A stretch of 64,000 nt of DNA, from NCBI GenBank assembly GCA_014925825.1, contig JACGCK010000019.1:455141-519140 (forward strand), given 5' to 3'. Position numbers and translations under genes: made by a program. Positions 1 to 14,117 of this stretch are shown here, in pieces. The notes under the pieces are model-generated. The model had not been told where the DNA came from, made no database searches, and saw only the letters and a list, made by a program, of their open reading frames with translations. Origin of the DNA: Pholiota molesta (taxonomy: Eukaryota; Basidiomycota; Agaricomycetes; Agaricales; Strophariaceae). Positions within the stretch are counted from its first letter, which is position 1; each line of letters starts with the position of its first letter.

Positions 1-3000
1 GTGAGCTTCGAAGACAAGGTGGCAGCTGACACTCGCAACCCACGGGCTCAAAAGTATGCTCACTCAATTCCCAGCATGCATATACCGAGGTTCCGATACG
101 CCTATGTAATGTAATCGATAACAGTCGATACTGCTCTCGTCTTGAACGCGTACCTAGCCTTCACCGCGTACCTTGCCTCGCCGCGTAAAAAAATGCCACC
201 ATGCCACCCGCTCCGACTCCGGACCTCCGTCGCCCAAAATAACCTGCCTACTTATCCCACTCCACAACACAGGCACAAACGCGTCGCGTCGCGCCAAAGG
301 AGGCGGTGGCACTGCACAGTCTTAATGCACTCGTTACGCGTTACATGCATAACTTCAAACTTGGCACGGAAAAATCACGGAAAACGACACCCGTTATGTG
401 CGCTCGCCCAAAATCAAATATGGGCAGTGGATCTTTTATTTGTCAGGCGTACTGTGCACAGCTTTGCGAGATTGACTATTACATATCTCGGCACTGCCTC
501 GATTATGGCCGCCTCCAGATATTGGAGCGCTTAGATTGCGCCGACGCTCGCGCGGGGGTGCTATCAGTGTCAGGCGATGAACATTGAAAGGTACTGTCAT
601 TACCTTACGGACATTCTTTTCTTACGTCCTACATATACCGCGCCAACTTCAATGTCAAGACTCAAGTGCATCGCCGCACTAGCCTCTGTCCCCCCAGCCT
701 GCATATGATATGATAACTATTATCATTTATGATAAGGCGTAATGAATCGTGAGTGCCAGAAACTATTTAATACCGCCCTTGAACAGCTTGTTCTGAAACG
801 GGCACGAGGAGATCGATGGAAGACTTGTGACCAAACATGGCCGTATCACGAAGCTATCTTTGGCCTTCACTGGGGAAGACTTGGGACTGTGTCGGCTACG
901 CTGTCTGCCTCTTGAGTCTCATATGCAATTAGATCTTGGAGGGTTTCTAATTTCCTACGACGAAACATCCGAGTTTTTAATGCATTGGCCACGGGCTACT
1001 GTTCAAACTCATGTTCACCCACGATTCAATATGACGACCTCCGATAATTCCTCGCCGAATGCCCCGAGTGGTATTGCGAAGGGCCCCAAGAATTCATCGA
1101 TTGAATTGCAGCGCGTCAAGCTTCGATATCCGGACGCATCGTCGCACTTCCCCCGAAGCCCGACATACTCTTCTCAGGTCCCGAACTTACCCACCCACCC
1201 ATTCACTTATACGTCCATCCATTCATCCATCTAACCACCCTCATTGGTCGAGCGTCCCCAGCCACACTCAGACCTGAACCCGATTCGCCAGCAGAGCGTT
1301 TCTTGCGACGCTCTTCCCCACAGCCAGTTACGGAAGTTGTTCATTAGCCTCGCCTCGTGGGCAATCCTCATAGCGCGTGGCGCATCATGTGCCCGCGTCC
1401 GTGGCTGAAATGCCTACGAGTCGGGATTTCGCGGTGTAATAAGGCGCGAGGCGCACTCACGGTCGCTCGCGTTGCGACGCCTAAAACGCATTTGTCTTTC
1501 CCTTGGGACGTGTACTTAGGGATACACTTGGGTCAGAGTTGGATTTTCCAGGGGGCTTGACTATTTAGAATTGATGTGTATCACCGTGTACGAGCGTGTA
1601 CTTGGGTATACTTAGCGTGAAGATGAAGACTGTCAAAGTTCAAACCTAAAGCCACGGTAGCTCCAACTTCCCATTCGAAATTTGCTTGGAATAAATCAAA
1701 GTGTGTCTAGATTTCAAGCCTTCTCGTAATTTGTATTTGATGTAGGGCCGAGTGCCACCCGCATTAGATTGTGAATCCGCCGGCGTTGTGTGTGAAGGAA
1801 CGATGCTTCGAGGGCGGCATGTAAATAAGCAAATGGACAATTCCACCAATTTAAAATAGTATGCACCCTTCTTTTTCCTTTGATTGACTCCGACTGACAT
1901 TTCATGTTCAGGCATGTTTTTCTCGCTGAATTGGTTCTCACTGGCCTTGTTCTGATTCAGGAATCTATGTCTCTCAATACAAAATGCCGACACCATGTTG
2001 GAGACCCTAGCAGGCATTATAGGCATTCGAGTCAATATTGCAGGCATTTCTCGCTCCGAAATAATTATGAAAGATGTGTTTCGTAATCGACTCGAACTCG
2101 GTATCCAGAAAACTTCCAACGCTGCATGATATCGATATATGGGGTTTCTGCTCTCTAACCTGTATACGTTGTTACATGGTATACATACTCATACTCCGCC
2201 TTTCACTGCTCTGCCTAAAGCCACGAGAGCCACCGGGGACTTTAAGAAGCGCGTTGGATTGGGTAGCTATCTATCGGGACTTTATCTCTCGCGAACTATC
2301 TGCGGTCGTGTACCCCAGTCTTCTTTCCCAAAGGCTTTAAAAGCGAAAGTCTTCCGGTCTTCTAGCACGCAGTCTTTTCATACTGTATTGGTTATGCCAA
2401 GTTCTGCACGGTTTTTACGATCGTCGACAAAATGCATGAGGAGGGCATAATTACTTACTGCTCGTTAGCCTATGTTATGTCGAAATATTCACCCACACCC
2501 ATCGAGCTTCTGCGATTTTCGAGAGGCAGTTCTCTATCAGCGAGGTACCAATAAATAGTCAAATGATCAAGAGTTTTAGACAACCCTGCGCCGCTATGCA
2601 CCTAGCTGTCATTAAATCAATATTAAACAACAATGGTTTAGAGCTTGCGCATTTTCCAATCTTTGTTAATGACATATGTCACTCTTGAGAAAGCTGGAAG
2701 GTCGACAAATCGATTTTACTGCTGTAAAGTTGTCGAAGTCCATCCAAAGTTGATCATGATTGGCTGATGCGGCTGATGGCGACCGTGAGACTCTTTCGGA
2801 GCCGTTGGCAAGTTCTGTTGACGTCCAGACAGCGTCCAGTCGTACTACATGTATCGTGCCAACTCTCTTATCTCAATGTCTAAGTATCATCACAAACACA
2901 AAATACGCCGTTCTTCCTCTTTTGAAGGGTCTCTTTCTGAAGACGGCATAATTTGGGCATCATGTCAGTTCGCCACTAAACTCGGAACATACCTAATAGC

Positions 3001-3419
3001 TGGGTTCTCATGTTCTCATGTCCAAGTCAGTCTACTTGGGTCCTTGGTGATTTCTCTGATGCGGTTTCCTATATTGCCACATTTTGGATCTGCCTTTCGA
3101 TAAGAATTGAAAAGGTGTGTTTGCCAAGTGTTGCAGTGTACGATTTGGTGTGCAGTTCACCGCCTTCGTCACTATGACTCGTCCCTTTACATATTACATA
3201 CTTGTCTTTGGACGCCCTAACAGCGCCCTATCGCTTCGATGTTTTCGATGAAGCAGCTCTACTTCATAAAGCATAGGACTTTCTGCCGATATCACATCCT
3301 GCCAGTTGCTCCCCATTGCAACTGACATATACCTCCAAGCTTCCAAATCATGCCCCCGTATTACTATGACCCCTCTGCGGGTTTCTCAAGCAGATTGACG
3401 CCTTTGATAATGCAGGTCA
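1..3419. other. Intergenic, no gene seen
   Basis: I see no reading frame with recognisable protein character on either strand. Short open frames here are rich in rare residues and lack intron signals that would join them. Small repeats are visible: a short inverted repeat with TGATAA and TTATCA arms near 710-725, and two related GTGTACTT...ATACACTT-like stretches near 1509-1615. It may hold worn transposon remains that I cannot identify. Confidence 0.5.
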
Positions 3420-5310
3420 CTATGGTCGGCATCGTCGCTGGGACATTTTCCAGCCCGCGCAATCCATTTGTACCACAGTTGTTACACTGCTTGTTGTCGG
3501 ACTGGCCTTTGACTTGGGACAGAAAGCAATCGAATTTTTGACCAGTGTATTGGTGGCTCGTGAGTTTGTCTGCAATCAAGTCCTAACTGAACTTCAATTT
3601 CTCATTTAATAGAGCTGAAAGTCAATAAGACCTATGAAGAAGGTACTGTGGAATACCAATGGATCAGGGCATTTTTGGTAAGTCTAAACATTGGACTACG
3701 TATATGCTAGACTAAGTCGCTATCGGCACCATTAGACTCAGAAAAGGAAATGGCCTGATGCGTACGGGAAACCTTACACTATTGAGAATCATACGACAAA
3801 TCTTTGGTGGAATGGAACCTGGATGTCCGCTATTCAATGTAATCGAAAGGATACATACTACTCTTTTGCACAACAGAATGAAATTCCCAAACCTTATATC
3901 GATTTAACGTGAGTGATCTTCACTGGTCTTGCTATCATTATTTCCATCTGACTCACGCGTAAAAAATATGATTCAGATTGTACTCGCTTAAATCATCTGC
4001 GATTTCGAGTCTATTGAGAGAGGCGAAGCGACAATATGATGAAATCAGACACCACGATGTGACCGTCTATTCACATAAGTTTGGACAAATCCAGGTATGT
4101 AGCATTTCAAAATCGTGAAAGGATTCATATTAATATTAATATTCCTATCTCAGCCTGGCTACTCAAGCGATACGCAGAATTGGTCTGACAAAAAGGAATT
4201 GCCAGCCCGCATGATGGATTCGACATCTCTCCCCATCCAGGCCCTGACGTCTCTTGTCGAGGAGGCTCGCGACTTCTTCGAGTCGGAAACTTGGTATAAC
4301 GAAGCCGGTATCCCATGGCAGAAACGGTACTTACTTCACGGACCTTCAGGATCCGGAAAGCGTGGTGTTATATCGTCTCAGTGCCCTGTTCCATATTGAC
4401 TCTTCTATCGTATTTCTCAGGTGATGCTGTTATGCCGTAGTAAGTTTGAGTCAAGTTTTTTGGTCTTAGCACGAACCTGATTGTTTAATGCTAGGCAGGA
4501 AAACTGGGTCGCGCGGTCTACACACTCTCCTTGAAATTCCGTAGACAATACGTTCCTTTTATCTGCCATGACCACGATTCCTAAAGGTCCATATTTCTAT
4601 TGGAAAATATTGATCACGTATTCGAAAATCTCGCTCAAGGGCAACCCTTCCGCTATAACCCATACTCGTCTGTCCAACTCTCAAAAGATTTGGTCTATTT
4701 AATATGTTGGACACTGCGCGTCGGGAAGGTATCCTACTATTCGCCACGGTGAGTAACCATTCTCTGAATAAAATTCTAAACGTTGTTGATATTTCTGCAC
4801 ATAGGCCAGCAAGATGGACTTAATCGAAGATGCGTCTTCCAATCTGGACGTATCGATAAGAAGATCGAATTTAGCTGCATCACACAGAGCAAGTCGATCG
4901 GCTTTTCTCCGATTCTTTCAGCACCAGCACCATTCCCCACTCTTTGGATAAGAAGTCGCTTCAATTGAGCATCTCGCACATGAATTCAGCTCCTCCATCC
5001 CGGAGAATGAGTTCACGATTTCTCGATCCGACACTATCTCATGAAGCACCAGTCCTCGCCAGAGAGTGCTGTCGCTAACATCCGAGACTGGGTCAAAGAC
5101 ACACAGGAGCAGAAACGCAAGCATGCTGAAGAAGAGCTGGAAGCCGAACGCCTGCGTCTCGCGGCCGCGAAAGTCAAAGCGGAGAAGAACGCTGCCATGA
5201 TGCAGCCGATCTACACCGGTGTGTGCGGGACTCCCCTTTCGCCTCCAATTCCAAAGAAGGAGGACACCAGCCTGTGCGTTTTGGCCGCCAATTTCCTCCC
5301 CGCCTATTAA
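3420..5310 (+). pseudogene. Decayed BCS1-like AAA ATPase
   Basis: BCS1 proteins are AAA ATPases; the yeast founder sits in the inner mitochondrial membrane and inserts the Rieske protein into complex III, and mushrooms carry many BCS1-like paralogues of unknown role. The order of family landmarks is complete. A hydrophobic N-terminal segment (about 3425-3558) is followed by BCS1-N-like exons at about 3613-4095, then an exon with FFESETWYNEAGIPW and a Walker A region reading GPSGSGKR, where the family has S or T after GK. Next come AGKLGRAVYTLSL (about 4498), a Walker B-like FLLENID where D is usual for N (about 4590), NMLDTARREGILLFAT (about 4700), an arginine-finger-like SGRIDKK (about 4840), and a C-terminal SPESAVANIRDWV followed by a charged helix (5050-5200). 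These pieces lie in different frames, and at least three breaks are not explained by introns. Together with the altered Walker motifs this points to a pseudogene. A badly called sequence is the alternative. Confidence 0.7.
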
Positions 5311-6202
5311 GCTCGAGGAGGAGATGTCTGAGGTTGCTGAAAAACAATCCAGGATACAGAGAAAGCAGGGAAAAGGAAGGATAATAATATGGTCTGTTGA
5401 TATCACACACTGAAGCATCCATTGTTTAGTATTGACTTGTGCCATTGTTTGCCATGAACTCCTCAACTACGTACTATAGGTTATGATGGGGACAAGAACA
5501 AAACTCATTACATACATGTTCCACTTCTTCTCCGATGCTTCCCACTTTTAAATACACTGTTGCGAAAACACAATGATTGAGTTCCCATTTCGAGATATTT
5601 TGGAAAGGAGTTAACATTCTGGCGTGTTGTTTGAATGCCCACCGTACAGTAAGTAATGATGCATACACACTCGTGTGAAGCATTTCCCCGATGTATCATG
5701 CAAACATTCATTCATTTTGCAATACTTAGAGTCCGATGGACTACCTGACGAGCGTCAAGATTGGGGGGCAGTTTAGGGCACATGGTTTACATTGGAGATT
5801 TTGATTTTCACCGTCCTATGGATCTCGTTGACAATAAAGATAAGAAGATTAGAATATTGAACCCCCACAATTCCCTGAACCATTTCCTAGATTATTTTTG
5901 ACCTTGCTGCCGCCCACCAGATCGTTGGGTATTTATATAGACTGGTTGATGCCACTTGCATTAGGATGAAGGCATTGGGGTTTGGTATCCTCGAGGTTAT
6001 AACTGGACTGACCAAGCCACATCAGTGATAGTCCGGTTTCACGAACACGACGGATTTATCAGAACGTCAGTGTTGTGGGCGGCTAAAAAACAAGATCAGA
6101 TTATTAGTTTTTGTGCCCGGAGTGTATAGGATTACAGAGTAGAGACGAAGAAATGTAGTGAATATGAGTAAGAATGGGAAGGCTTGACAATAGAATCGGA
6201 CT
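5311..6202. other. Intergenic, nothing recognised
   Basis: Lies between the BCS1-like pseudogene and the 3' end of the DUF6534 gene. It is AT-rich. No coding pattern, RNA gene or repeat was recognised. Confidence 0.5.
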
Positions 6203-8300
6203 TCAACCTACCGGTGAGATGAGGTATTCATAGTCTGTCTTCGATACCGTTTGTGTCTGCACAGTTACGGCCAGAGTCGACGGTGTATCGCCGAACCTGC
6301 TACTTTGTTTGCTTTTGGCGTCTACCGGACTGCTAGGTTCGCTTTGCTGACCAGACGCCACAGCTCTAAAAGGTGTTAATTGCAAGAAAGTGCCGTCTTG
6401 TGGAGCAACCTGTTCGCGGAGTGAATCACGGCCATTCAACCTGTGGAATTTCTTAGGATATTCGTTTCAATATTTGTGAAAGAATACTCAACGCTGCCAA
6501 CAGAGAATTGACGTAGCCTGAAATTAGAATATGTTTAACAGACGATCTCGCGAATACTGGGTGAAACATCTACTCACATTTGCCAATGAGCCAGAAAAAG
6601 CCTAACCAGATATAATTGGTAGGCATTGTCGCAAACTGTGCAGAGAAAATGAGTAATTCGGCCCATTCAGGCTTGAGTGTAACACGAACCGTCACCACAC
6701 ATATGAATGCAATGATGCTGTAAATTTTAACCTTAGCCTAGAGTTCGTAGCTGGGAGATAATGTCTGTTTATGTTACCTTGTGATCAACCAGTAGTTAAG
6801 CTATACACAATGAGGGTAGTTATCAAAGAGTCGGTCCTAAGGCAATGTTATCAAATCATCAGGGCAAACCTGTGGAGCATGCGTGGAACTTACCGTGCAA
6901 ATCCAGTGCGGCTCTTCGTCAAGTAATAGCAAAGAGAGACAGCGATGATGATATCGGCAGCTGCTGCGCTTCCCAGCCCGGTGCTCGTAACCCACTGAGT
7001 AACCGGTTTCAATGCGATTGCTACCGACTCCAGGCGGATCAGACTTACTATAAGTCTCGGGAACTTGGACGTCTCGACTAGAATAAACCTAAAAACGTAT
7101 CAGGTGGCATGCATCAGCCGACTATGTGCCGTCTTACCCTTCGACGGTGAACACTAGGTAGGTGGCCTTATTAATGACATACAGGAGAGTAGGGGAAGTA
7201 ACTTACATATTCCCAGACCTATCATACGAGTTGGAGAGACAATCTTGTCATTTTCTCATTGAGATGAGCTGCCGCTTACCGAAATGTATGCAAGAGAGTA
7301 CAATCTGGGATTCGTGAATTTCGGTTTCATTGTGGCATTGCAAAGGCCCAGACGAGCACTACTTACGATCAGTCCAGTGAGAAGAATATTTCCTGACACT
7401 GTTATCGATGAGAATTTTTACGAAGAAGTTGGTAAGAAAACGAACGCACACATCCAGACCCGGCGAGCGAAGAAGCTGCATAGTAAATTTAAGCTATGGT
7501 TCGCTCCGCCTTCGAGAAAAGATATTCGATTACCATTCCACAATCAAACCTATTAGACCCTGAAGGTAGGTTAATTAAATCGTGGAGTTGATCGATAACG
7601 AAACATGTTCCTTACATTGCAATCGTTTGAAGCTTTAGAAACGGAATCATCATTGTTAGCCAGACTCGATTTTTCGAATATCGACTGTAAACATACATTC
7701 ATACTCCTAGAATAAACGAAGATTCCCTTCAAGTAAGTATTTCATATCCAACTTATTGAAATGGCTCACCATGTGGATCGGCCTAAAGCAGAAGGGTTGT
7801 GGAAATTTCGAACCAGATATCTGGGGTAGTTGAGTCTCAGTCCTCAGAACTTGATCGCCCAGTGGCAAATACTGACGTGTAAATGGCGATGGTGCACAAA
7901 ATTAGGTGAACTGTATCTAGTATCCAAAGCAAAAATACCTAGGGAGAACGTTTGGTCTTAAGTGAACGATTTCAAAAGGGGACTTGGAGGACACTTACAA
8001 TTGATTTCGTGATGAGAGAATCGTTGGGGTATTGCCTTGTCTGTAGTTTAGTATGCTGCATGGCTGATTGGGAAACAAGATTACTACTTGTAATAAAGGA
8101 ATCTATAATTATTTATTGAACGCGAAACCTTCAAATGAAATCAAGAATTTGAACTTACGTTTGGAGTAGAGTGACACCATACAGCCTGATTGGGCAATAT
8201 TAGAAGGTATGCCAGAAAAACGAAAGATGTATATTACTTACACGGCGCTAGCCACGAGGCCAATAAACGCAGCACCGTATGTACTGTCCAAGCTCTCCAT
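6203..8300 (-). CDS. DUF6534-type seven-helix membrane protein
   Basis: A basidiomycete-specific family of predicted multi-pass membrane proteins with unknown function. Reading the minus strand, many small exons match the family plan. The start MESLDSTYGAAFIGLVASAV opens helix 1. Then come RQYPNDSLITK (about 8000), FLLWILDTVHLILCTIAIYT (about 7900), a short exon with RVWLTMMIPFLKLQTIAM (about 7650), and the family hallmark GLGSAAAADIIIAVSLCYYL followed by SRTGF (6890-7080). TDSLITTLIVY (6830), a further helix pair (6600-6720), YVNSLLAALN (about 6500) and a polar cytoplasmic tail ending SPVG complete it. Introns are short with clear GTAAGT-like donors. Two joints do not keep frame: near 8158 and near 6787-6793, where TGL appears as TG plus a stop. 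Each would be mended by one extra base, so this is either a recent pseudogene or a consensus error. Family call is firm; exact exon borders are not. Confidence 0.75.
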
Positions 8301-8319
8301 GGTCTGCAGTCAGGCTTAG

Positions 8320-8725
8320 CTATAAGATTGTGGTAATGCGGCGAAAAGGGGGGGCGCCCAACACCTTGGACTTTCTTGTATATAAAGCAGCAAGCACATC
8401 GTACAGTGCTAAAATTGGAACATGACAGTGAGAACAGTCAACAACCTACAAAGCTGGGGAACCTCTGACCTGTTGCGACTTCTTCGGCGGCAATACTTTC
8501 TGGGAACTCGTGTAAGCACTTTATTCTGCGAATATGTCTCGGCATTTTCCACCTTCTGAGAAACAAAGAAGAATGGGTGGGATTCGATAATATGCTTCCT
8601 ATATGTTACTTGGGAGACGTACCAGCGTGTCTTTTAGTGCGAACACTGCGCTCCACACATACGGAGAAATGGAGGCCGAGTAATCAGCAGTGGGCTGTGC
8701 ATCTAGTAGATGGAGGAATTTGGAC
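8320..8725 (-). CDS. Unrecognised small multi-exon gene (partial model)
   Basis: Three exon-like blocks with proper splice signals lie between the DUF6534 gene and CUL1 on the same strand. The first (8623-8725) reads HLLDAQPTADYSASISPYVW and then SAVFALKDTL, ending at a GTACGT donor. The second, starting near 8560 after CTCAG, reads WKMPRHIRRIKCLHEFPES and then IAAEEVAT. The third continues in phase as ALYDVLAALYTRKSKV to a TAG at 8320. Blocks two and three join cleanly; block one to two needs a one-base correction, as at other places in this window. A TATATATA stretch near 8875 could be its promoter. I do not recognise the protein. No start codon could be fixed. Confidence 0.35.
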
Positions 8726-8953
8726 TAAAAAAAGGGAATGAAGTGTTGTCATTGGGTCGGTATTATTGGATGGGAATATCGCTCGTTAGCATTCCAAAGA
8801 CTCTCAGGTGTAAGCACCCTTCCGACGGATCTTTCCTTGGTTTGATGAATGAGATCTAACTCACAAAACTAGAATATATATACAGCATGCACGAATGACA
8901 ACAGAGAGATTATATGCTACAACGTACAGTGTGAAATGGTGGAGAGGAAAAGG

Positions 8954-11722
<2,769 letters not shown>

Positions 11723-11887
11723 CGTGGGGCAAGTATGAAGACAAGCCTTCAAGCGCGCAGGCGTGCGGCACGCCGATTCAGACGTGATCGGGGCAAACAA
11801 GGTGAAACTAATTAGGTGATTCAACTCCAATCGGCCACCGCTTTGACGCCGAATTCTTATTCTGTGTTTTCTCGTGTCTATTGTATT

Positions 11888-12899
11888 CTAGAGCTTAACA
11901 CCCGTATGCACGCAGGCAATGCCACCCCATTGGTTCTCCCAGGCTCCACCGTCAACGTCTTTGCCTGTCGCAAATCCTGCATCTCTAATCATTTGCGCAA
12001 ACTGGGGCTGAGGAGGGAATTTGCGAATGGATTCGACCAAATATTGGTATGACTCGCGGTCGCCCGCTAAAATCGTCCCCATTAGAGGTATCACTGAGAA
12101 AGAATATTGGTCATAGAGCCTGCAACGACGGACATCAGCCAGGAGTCCGAGGAGCATGACAAATTACCAACATTTCTAGCAGAGGATTGTTCACGCGGCT
12201 AAATTCCAGGCAAGCAAATGTTCCTCCTGGCTTTAGGACGCGATGGGCCTCCTTCAGCACCGCGGAGATGTTTGTGCAGTTTCGGATGCAAAAGGCAATG
12301 GTATAAAGGTCGTAGCTGTTATCTTTGAATTTCTCTGTTCCCAAATCTTGTGCATTGGCTTCGTGGAAGGAAATCTGTGGTGCTAACAAGGTATCAGCAC
12401 TGCAACGGCTGCGGCTGGAAATGCAAGAGGACATACTATTGTGGTACATGGTTTGTTTGAAACGTTTATAGCCTTCCTTCAGCATTTGTGCGTTGATATC
12501 CACGACTTCCACGGTAGTTTCTCGGTCGTAATAGTTATCCTTCGCGTAGTCCAGAATACGGAGAGCAATATCACCAGTTCCTCCTCCGACGTCTATGCAT
12601 TTCATGGGGCCTCTGCGACCTGGACGCAGGGATGACACGAATGAGTCTTTCCAGAGTCTATGTACTCCAAATGAAGTCGCATCGTTCATGAGGTCATACT
12701 TAGATGCGACTGAGTCGAATACATTTTTGACCAGAGATTCTTTCAGTTCTTCTGGGACTGTTTTGAAGCCGAACGAGGTCGTCCGCGTCGATGGAGTGTC
12801 CTCCAGAGATTGCTGGGAACCTTTGGTATGATTGAGTCGCACGAGACAAGAGGTTGGACGAAGCTTTAAGCAGCGACTTGAGCGACTAAGCCTTTGCAT
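11888..12899 (-). CDS. COQ5: COQ5, 2-polyprenyl-6-methoxybenzoquinol C-methyltransferase
   Basis: SAM-dependent C-methyltransferase of coenzyme Q synthesis, in the mitochondrial matrix as part of the CoQ synthome. The first about 30 residues ([20 protein letters not shown]) are Arg/Ser-rich without acidic residues, as in a mitochondrial presequence. UbiE/COQ5 motifs follow in order: [36 protein letters not shown] (SAM motif I), [24 protein letters not shown], then [19 protein letters not shown] and [13 protein letters not shown]. Exon 1 is 12899-12437, and the first intron (12436-12383) keeps frame. The second intron, near 12175-12125, is awkward: the obvious GTAATT donor puts the next exon out of frame, whereas a weaker GTTGGT donor four bases upstream restores it. 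It shares a 125-bp spacer with FCF2, which runs the other way. Confidence 0.92.
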
Positions 12900-13024
12900 T
12901 TTGGGAGCTGGCAGTGGTTGATGCTGAACGCGGCGACGCGACTACACGAAGCGAGGTGACCGGTCCGCCCAATCCACTAATTTCCTATTTGGTAATCATC
13001 CACTCCTTAAAAAAAACCATCATC
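12900..13024. promoter_or_regulatory. Shared COQ5/FCF2 divergent promoter
   Basis: Only 125 bp separate the two start codons, so both 5' leaders and promoters must overlap here. It contains GAGGTGACCGGTCCG and a CCAAT pentamer near 12970. No TATA box seen. Confidence 0.6.
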
Positions 13025-14117
13025 ATGCCAGTTAGCATTGGAAAGGGAAAGGAAAGGGCAATTGGTGCGGCTATCTATATTTTGGTCTCTAATTAGATCT
13101 TACAAGAGCTTTAGACCTCACGCAAGAGGTAGAAGAAGAACGGAACTCAACATCCAACTCAAGTTCTTCAGAATCAGAATCCTCTTCTGACGACTCTGAG
13201 AGCGAAGATGAAATCACTCAAGACTACCTCGATTCCCTGCTAAAGAAAGCAATGCAGAATGCAGAAGAGGCAGAAAAGCTTCTGCAAACGCCTTTGGAAG
13301 AAGAAAACCATGAAGAGGAGGTCATCACATTAGCCGACGAAACACAAGTGTATGGGCGCAGTCTTTCGCTTCGAAGTACAGTGAATTGCTAACTATTTTA
13401 AAGTCCTATACCATCACTCGACCCAGGAAAACTACCTGCACCCTATATCACACTTGGTGCTTCCAGGTTCGATGGACCTTCAGCGTTTAGGGACCCAGAG
13501 GTGGAACGCACGGCAAAGGCCACTGCGTCAACTTCAGCCCCTACACCCCCAATACCACCTGAAGAATTGACAAAATCTGGCAAACCATTAACCAAAAAGG
13601 AAAAGAAAGAGGTTTGCCATAGGTTTAAATCTCTTTCTAAATTCATGAACTCACATCTATGTGTAGTTGCGTTCCAAAACTGCGGGTAAAGGTTGGTTCG
13701 ACCTTCCGGCACCCCCAGAGTCAGAGCTGCCACGATTATATCGTGAAGTGGAAGCCCTCCGACTACGAAATCAACTCGATCCCAAACGCTTCTATAAAAA
13801 GGACGAGGGCGAAGGAAAAGGTATCAAGGGGTTGCCCAAGTATTTCGCAGTATGTATTCCGTGGTCTCTTTCTTTTTGAGATTTGATCCAAATGATTCGC
13901 GCAGATTGGAACCATCTTGCCAACGACGACTCCTTTCGGGACAGCGAGCAGCGACAACCTTACCCGCGCAAACCGCAAGCGGACATTGGTGGACGAGCTC
14001 GTGGACGATGCGGAGGCCAAGCGCTACGCGAAAAAGAAATTCGAGGAGTTACAAACTACTCGCGGCGCGAAGGGCCGCAACACGATCCGGGCCAAGCAGA
14101 GGAAGCCCAAATGGTAG
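13025..14117 (+). CDS. FCF2: FCF2, pre-18S rRNA processing factor
   Basis: Nucleolar protein needed for early 18S rRNA cleavages (A0-A2); the animal relative is TdIF2/DNTTIP2. The model has five exons: 13025-13064, 13097-13349, 13404-13611, 13667-13849 and 13905-14117, giving 298 residues with every junction in frame. The N-terminal third is an acidic, Ser-rich stretch. The FCF2 domain fills the C-terminal half: AGKGWFDLPAPPESELPRLY, LRNQLDPKRFYKKDE, LPKYFAIGTILPTTTPFGTA, then KRTLVDELVDDAEAKRYAKK and a basic tail ending KQRKPKW. The first intron would be only 32 nt (13065-13096), unusually short even for fungi, but without it the frame hits a stop just before exon 2. It is divergent from COQ5. 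Confidence 0.93.

Noticed and set aside
8381..8388. TATATAAA as promoter of the DUF6534 gene
   Set aside because: The site lies inside a likely coding exon (ALYDVLAALYTRKSK) of the neighbouring small gene.
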